12,890 bases of DNA, from assembly GCA_008015855.1 (NCBI GenBank), contig SSGK01000035.1, positions 1 through 12,890 on the forward strand, in the 5' to 3' direction. Position numbers and translations under genes: made by a program. The number at the start of each line of letters is the position of its first letter. Position 1 is the first letter of the stretch. This DNA comes from Candidatus Altimarinota bacterium. Its GTDB lineage: Bacteria; Patescibacteriota; Gracilibacteria; BD1-5; UBA2023. Positions 9,138 to 12,890 of this stretch are shown piece after piece. Under the pieces are notes generated by a model that saw nothing but the letters and a program-made list of their open reading frames with translations, was not told where the DNA came from and made no database searches.

Positions 9138-9356
9138 ATGCCTTTAACTTCCTCACAAGAACTCACACCTCTCTATCTTGAGAATGACGTGAAACGTGAA
9201 ATAAGACGGATTCTTTGTATGAGTGCCCGGAGAAGAAAGCTTGCCCTGCAACTTGGTGAATTCTCACCGAAAGCATGGGGAACAATTGCCGGGACACACC
9301 TACAGAAATTCATTTCTCGCAATCTTCGACGCACAGTTTTGAATTATTATCTGTAG
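9138..9356 (+). CDS. 72-residue basic protein of unknown function
   Basis: I do not recognise this protein. It is short and strongly basic, with Arg/Lys clusters at KREIRR, SARRRK and RNLRR and few acidic residues. It has no signal peptide or membrane segment and seems mostly helical, which would suit nucleic-acid or ribosome binding, but no known motif is visible. The gene is self-contained, with a consensus -35, a good Shine-Dalgarno and its own terminator. Unlike its neighbours it has no TGA codon (only three glycines, so weak evidence), and its arginines use CGT, CGG, CGC and AGA with CGA only once, while CGA is common in the surrounding genes. It ends in TAG. Clear expression signals and intact reading frame make it likely to be a real gene, and it may have come from outside. 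Confidence 0.65.
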   Translation: MPLTSSQELTPLYLENDVKREIRRILCMSARRRKLALQLGEFSPKAWGTIAGTHLQKFISRNLRRTVLNYYL

Positions 9357-9375
9357 CGTCATAGATCCCCCCATT

Positions 9376-9399
9376 ACCGGCTCTCAAGCCGGTTTTTTT
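9376..9399 (+). terminator. rho-independent terminator of the 72-residue gene
   Basis: ACCGGCT and AGCCGGT form a perfect 7-bp, GC-rich stem with a CTCA tetraloop, followed by a run of seven T (the first one closing the stem). It is the most classical terminator in the window and lies 19 bases after the stop codon. Confidence 0.9.
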
Positions 9400-9412
9400 A
9401 TGCAATTTCTAT

Positions 9413-9440
9413 TTGCGCAGGCTCAAGAAAGCGATATAAT
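9413..9440 (+). promoter_or_regulatory. promoter of the 88-residue protein and S41 protease unit
   Basis: A perfect -10 TATAAT (9435-9440) lies 16 bases after TTGCGC (9413-9418). Transcription would begin near 9447, leaving a leader of about 14 bases with no Shine-Dalgarno. The -10 is the centre of an inverted repeat, GCGAT-ATA-ATCGC (9431-9443). Confidence 0.6.
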
Positions 9441-9460
9441 CGCACAATAATTTTTATACT

Positions 9461-9727
9461 ATGAATATTATTGTAGGCCTCATTATTGTTTGAGCTGGAA
9501 TTATTGTTATTAAATACAAAAATCAGATTTACTGATTCACGGGAGAATGGGGATGGGCAGAAAAATACCTTTGAGCCAATGGGACTCCGAATGCGATTGT
9601 TCTTGCTGGTGCCTTACTCATGTTTTTCGGATTTTGATACGCACTCGGAACGTTTGATGATTTTTGAAAAGCAGAGAATCTCCTCCCGTGACAAATAGAG
9701 ACGAATAAAAAAGTTTACTGAAATTAA
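9461..9727 (+). CDS. 88-residue small membrane protein, function unknown
   Basis: The product is visible only when TGA is read as Gly: seven of its fifteen glycines are TGA, so the standard code shows no ORF here. Residues 1-17 (MNIIVGLIIVGAGIIVI) form one hydrophobic helix. A short polar loop (KYKNQIYGFTGEWGWAEKYLG) follows, then a second helix (about 45-63, AIVLAGALLMFFGFGYALG) and a charged tail. The balanced pattern of two helices, the aromatic-rich loop and the preserved frame across seven TGAs argue that it is real. It resembles small two-helix proteins that I associate with Patescibacteria, but I cannot name a function. It is first in a unit with the S41 protease, whose ATG follows 18 bases after its TAA, so a shared envelope role is possible. 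Confidence 0.75.
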
Positions 9728-9745
9728 CACCCCCCCTCATTCTGT

Positions 9746-11284
9746 ATGATAAAAAAACTCTTTCTTCTTTTTCTCGTATTTATAACGAGTACTTCTTTTT
9801 TGTATGCGAAAGATCGTGACTACCTGGATGTAACTACCTATAAAACAGGAACACTCGATACACCTCTTACGTACGAGCGATTTTTTATTATCTACTATAA
9901 TAGTATAGCAAAGAAGGAGTGAGTACCTTCGAGCTATAAGTACATCTCTCTTAATGCCGGAATCCCCAAGGATACAGAATTATTTCGTGCTATACAAAAA
10001 GGGAAGTATATGAACTTTCTTGGTGAAGTGGGGCAGAATTTCCCATGGAAAAATATCGTCAGCGAAGATGCTTTTGCTCGTATTATTAGCAGAGATCTCA
10101 AGGTGAATGTCACTCCTCATAAGTGAAAGAAGTTAACGGCACGAGCTCTTATTATCACAATTAACACACTCTACAGACAAGAGCAGACACGTCCGAGTAT
10201 CGTGGATGCAGTAAACTTTGACATCTTAAATGACGTTTATGAGCGAATTCGCAATGAAAGTCTTTCAGGAGAATCCATCGACGAAGGAATCTTAATAGAG
10301 TGAGCGATTGATGGAATGACTAAGACATTATGAGATCCCTATACTGTCTTCTTTCCACAAGAGAAGAGTACAGAATTTATGGAACAACTCGATGGAAATT
10401 TTGAGGGAATCTGAGTTCAATTGGAGGAAAAAGCACATGATACGGGTATCAAAATTATGTCAGTTATGTCTGGAACTCCTGCTGAGAAATCAGGCCTTCT
10501 CAGTGGAGATATTATCACTCGTGTTGATGATTATACTATCACAAGCAATACAACCACCAATGAATTGATTCGAAGAATCAAGGGTCCAAAGGGAACAACC
10601 GTGAAACTCACAATTACGCGTGGTTCTGAATCAAAAGTCTTTTCTATTATGAGAGACCGAATTCAGGTAGAATATGTTCATCTCTCTTTTCCGAATGATC
10701 AAACCGCATATATACAAATTCAACTCTTTGGAAACGGCGTTGATAAGGCATTTTCTACTGCCATGAAAGCACTCTCAGGAAATATGAGCATTCAAAAACT
10801 CATTATCGACCTCCGTGACAACCCCGGAGGATCACTCGAAGGAGTAACCAATATGCTTTCATACTTTGTACCAAAATGAAAGGTGATTGCTGAAATTAAA
10901 ACAAAAGATGAAATTTCAAGCATTCGTTCGGAATATGATTCTCCTATTTCATGGGAATGAAAGGATGTAATCATTCTTGTAAACTGACAAAGTGCTTCAG
11001 CATCAGAGATTATGGCATCCGTTATTCGTGAATATGTTCCATCGAGCACTCTCATTGGAACAAAAACCTATGGAAAGTGATCTGTTCAGACAATTAATGC
11101 GTATGGAAATGGGTCAAGCTTTAAATACACTATAGCAAAATGGTACACTGGAAAACTCCATACCTCTATCGATAAAGTAGGGATTATACCAGATATCACT
11201 CTTCCATTTGATACCGAGGGCTATCTCAGCTTTCAACGAGATAATCAACTCGAATACGCTCTCGAATATAAAAAAAGGAACTAA
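9746..11284 (+). CDS. S41 family C-terminal processing protease (CtpA/Prc-like) with an extra N-terminal domain
   Basis: S41 proteases cut envelope proteins near their C-termini, outside the cytoplasmic membrane. The 512-residue product has a signal peptide (1-21, ending SFLYA), then a domain (about 60-145) with an SLH-like pattern (SEDAFARIISRDL is the best match). The S41 part follows: helical cap (IDGMTKTLGDPYTVFF), PDZ domain (about 220-305, GTPAEKSGLLSGDII), and protease core with LRDNPGG, NGQSASASEI (probable nucleophile Ser418) and TYGKGSVQ (general base Lys444). The Ser-Lys spacing is one residue longer than the 25 of E. coli Prc, a small loop insertion. Nine TGA codons encode Gly, including those in NGQ and KGS beside the catalytic residues. 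There is no Shine-Dalgarno; a run of seven C lies upstream of the ATG. The stop codon is inside the loop of a terminator. Confidence 0.92.
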
Positions 11285-11298
11285 CAGTTCCTTTTTTT
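11270..11298. terminator. bidirectional terminator shared by the S41 protease and rel genes
   Basis: AAAAAAAGGAACT, a three-base AAC loop, and AGTTCCTTTTTTT form a perfect inverted repeat. Its GC-containing core has seven A before it and seven T after it, so it works as a hairpin plus T tract on either strand. The S41 stop codon TAA (11282-11284) spans the stem-loop junction, and the rel stop is two bases beyond the far end. Confidence 0.85.
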
Positions 11299-11299
11299 A

Positions 11300-12890
11300 T
11301 TAATTCATCGATATAAGCTTCGCTTCTCGGAATTCTGGGACATCAAACTTCATACGTTCGATGAGTCGTTCGTAGATATAGTAATCTTCATCGTCCGTTC
11401 GGAGAGTAATAGTATCCTTACCAAGTCCATTTGGAAGAGTGGCAACAGCGAGTGATTCAATATTTAATTGCATCTGATAGAGGATTTCAGTGATTTTTTT
11501 AAGTACTCATAACTTGTCTTCAACGATAAATTCCATCGTAAATGTCACTCCTTGCTGTGGCTTACTACTCCATCGAGAAGGAATACATCGATCAAAGTCT
11601 CCATTTACAATACTCGAACAATCATATTTATGAATCATAACCCCTCCATGACTCACATACGCCACAATTCTATGAGATGAATTCGGAGAACAACACTGAG
11701 CAATCTTGTATGGAATATTCTTTTCACCACCGATAATAATTTCTTCTTGATCTGAAGCAACTCACTGAGAAGGGGCTTCTGTTTTTTGAGTGGTATTTTC
11801 TGTTTTTTGAGCCGTGGATGCAAGAAGATCTCGTCTCTCTCAGAGTGCCTTCAAGACATCATTATGCAATGACTTCATAACAGAGCCTGGCTTACGAGAA
11901 AGGAGTCCGAAGTGAACCAGAACATCGTCTCGTTGTTTCATATCGAGGATTCTTCCATCAAGATTTTTTAGAATAGAAAGATCCTTATCAAGAGTACGTC
12001 AGTAGTTTTTTTCAAGATATGACTGAAGAATGAAACGACCCTTTTCGATAAGTTGTTCCCTCTGTTCACGATTGATCGTCTGACGAATGACTTCACGGGC
12101 ACGAGAAGTTTTTACAAAAGAGAGCCAAGTGAGACTCGGGCGTTTATTCTTATCAGTTACAATCTGAACGTTTTCACCATTATGAAGACAATAATCCAAT
12201 GGAACAACCTGCCCATTGGCTTTCGCAATCACCAGATGATTTCAAAGTTCGGAATGGATTGCATAGGCAAAGTCAACGGGAGTAGAACCCTTTGGAAGAG
12301 TGATAATATCACCCTTTGGAGTAAAAACGAATATCTGATCGGAAAACACATTCATCTTCATTTCAGAAAGAAATTCTGGACTTTCTCCCGCATTATCGAG
12401 GATTGACTTAATCGTCCGAACCCAATAGGTGTCATTGGACATAACTGATTTTCCAGTTTCCGAGTATTCAAAATGGGCAGCAACTCAGATTTCAGCCTGT
12501 CTATGCATTTCGGGTGTTCGTATCTGAATCTCAGTTGGTTGATCACGAAATTCTGGAAATATACCTACTACACTCGTATGGAGACTTTGGTAACCATTTT
12601 CTTTTGGAAGTGCTATATAGTCCTTAAAACGACGAGGAATTGGTGTCCACGCATTATGCATCATACCAAGCACCTCATAACAATGAGGAATATTATCAGT
12701 AATAATTCGGATAGCAAACAAATCATAGAGATCTCGAACACTTTCATAATTCTTTCGCTCCATTTTCTTATAGATACTATAAGGAGACTTGATACGATAA
12801 GAAATATCTATCACTGGAAGCGCATCCTGAATCAGATTATGAATCAGATCTTTTACCTTTGTAATAAAAATAGTTTGCTCTTCTTTCAGA
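11300..12890 (-). CDS. rel: RelA/SpoT-type (p)ppGpp synthetase, 3' part (N-terminus beyond window edge)
   Basis: Rel enzymes make, and in bifunctional forms also degrade, the alarmone (p)ppGpp when amino acids run short. The last 529 codons are present. The synthetase domain shows RIKSPYSIYKKME, DLYDLFAIRI, RFKDYIALPKENGYQSLHT and EIQIRTPEMH...AEIGVAAHFEY. The TGS domain follows (QIFVFTPKGDIITLPKGSTPVDFAYAIH, here split as QIFVFTPKGD and STPVDFAYAIH), then a conserved-cysteine region (IAQCCSP, HKYDCS) and a C-terminal ACT domain (MEFIVEDKLGVLKKITEIL). The RFKD motif is the RXKD form typical of bifunctional Rel/SpoT, so an HD hydrolase domain is expected to the right of the window. Six TGA codons encode Gly. 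A linker rich in Thr, Gln and Glu separates the TGS-helical part from the cysteine region. It converges on the S41 protease gene. Confidence 0.94.

Noticed and set aside
9129..9356. GTG at 9129 as start of the 72-residue gene
   Set aside because: It overlaps the only Shine-Dalgarno (AGGAG 9125-9129). The ATG at 9138 has correct spacing.
9357..9460. Possible small RNA or second gene between the 72- and 88-residue genes
   Set aside because: The only structure is the intrinsic terminator and the only other signal the next promoter. No further hairpin or ORF is seen.
1..11284. Many genes appear broken by stop codons, as if the region were full of pseudogenes or sequencing errors
   Set aside because: All the interruptions are TGA, none is TAA or TAG, and they fall at family glycines with the frame kept throughout. 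Decay or errors would also produce TAA, TAG and frameshifts.
1..12890. UGA read as tryptophan (code 4)
   Set aside because: The motifs require glycine at these positions (Walker A, DPGHGG, RPGMY), and TGG is used for Trp.

Overview
The window comes from a bacterium that reads UGA as glycine. Nearly every long gene here is interrupted by in-frame TGA codons, about 80 in total by my hand count, and they fall where the protein family has a conserved glycine. Examples are the Walker A loop of PilT, the DPGHGG zinc motif of an amidase, and LEGLE and RPGMY in GyrB. Tryptophan is still encoded by TGG, and none of the ten stop codons in the window is TGA (eight TAA, two TAG). This is genetic code 25, known from Candidatus Gracilibacteria (BD1-5) and Absconditabacteria (SR1) of the Patescibacteria/CPR. 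I cannot tell these two lineages apart from this window. Gene calls made with the standard code would break almost everything here into fragments.

Layout. Bases 1-2323 are on the minus strand: the 5' two thirds of gyrB (running off the left edge), and upstream of it a two-gene unit encoding a small two-helix membrane protein and a T4SS-pilin-like membrane protein. A divergent intergenic region (2324-2515) separates these from a complete, solitary pheT on the plus strand. A plus-strand operon follows (5008-9079): pilT (type IV pilus retraction ATPase), a cyclic-nucleotide-binding-fold plus GAF-like protein, and a large protein joining a lytic transglycosylase domain to a zinc N-acetylmuramoyl-L-alanine amidase. 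Then comes an isolated 72-residue basic protein with its own promoter, Shine-Dalgarno and terminator, a two-gene unit (88-residue membrane protein and an S41 C-terminal processing protease), and finally, convergent on the minus strand, the 3' part of a long RelA/SpoT-type rel gene running off the right edge.

Together the genes cover DNA topology (gyrB), translation (pheT), stringent response (rel) and a surface or envelope set (pilT, pilin-like protein, transglycosylase/amidase, S41 protease). The most interesting unit is the pilT operon. It joins pilus retraction, a probable signal-sensing protein and a two-headed peptidoglycan hydrolase in one transcript. In a lineage with known epibiotic or predatory members this could mean coordinated attachment and wall opening, but that is inference.

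Gene control is very compact. Terminators overlap start codons, stop codons and probable promoters of neighbouring genes, and most starts have no Shine-Dalgarno. I found no tRNA, rRNA, CRISPR array or insertion sequence.
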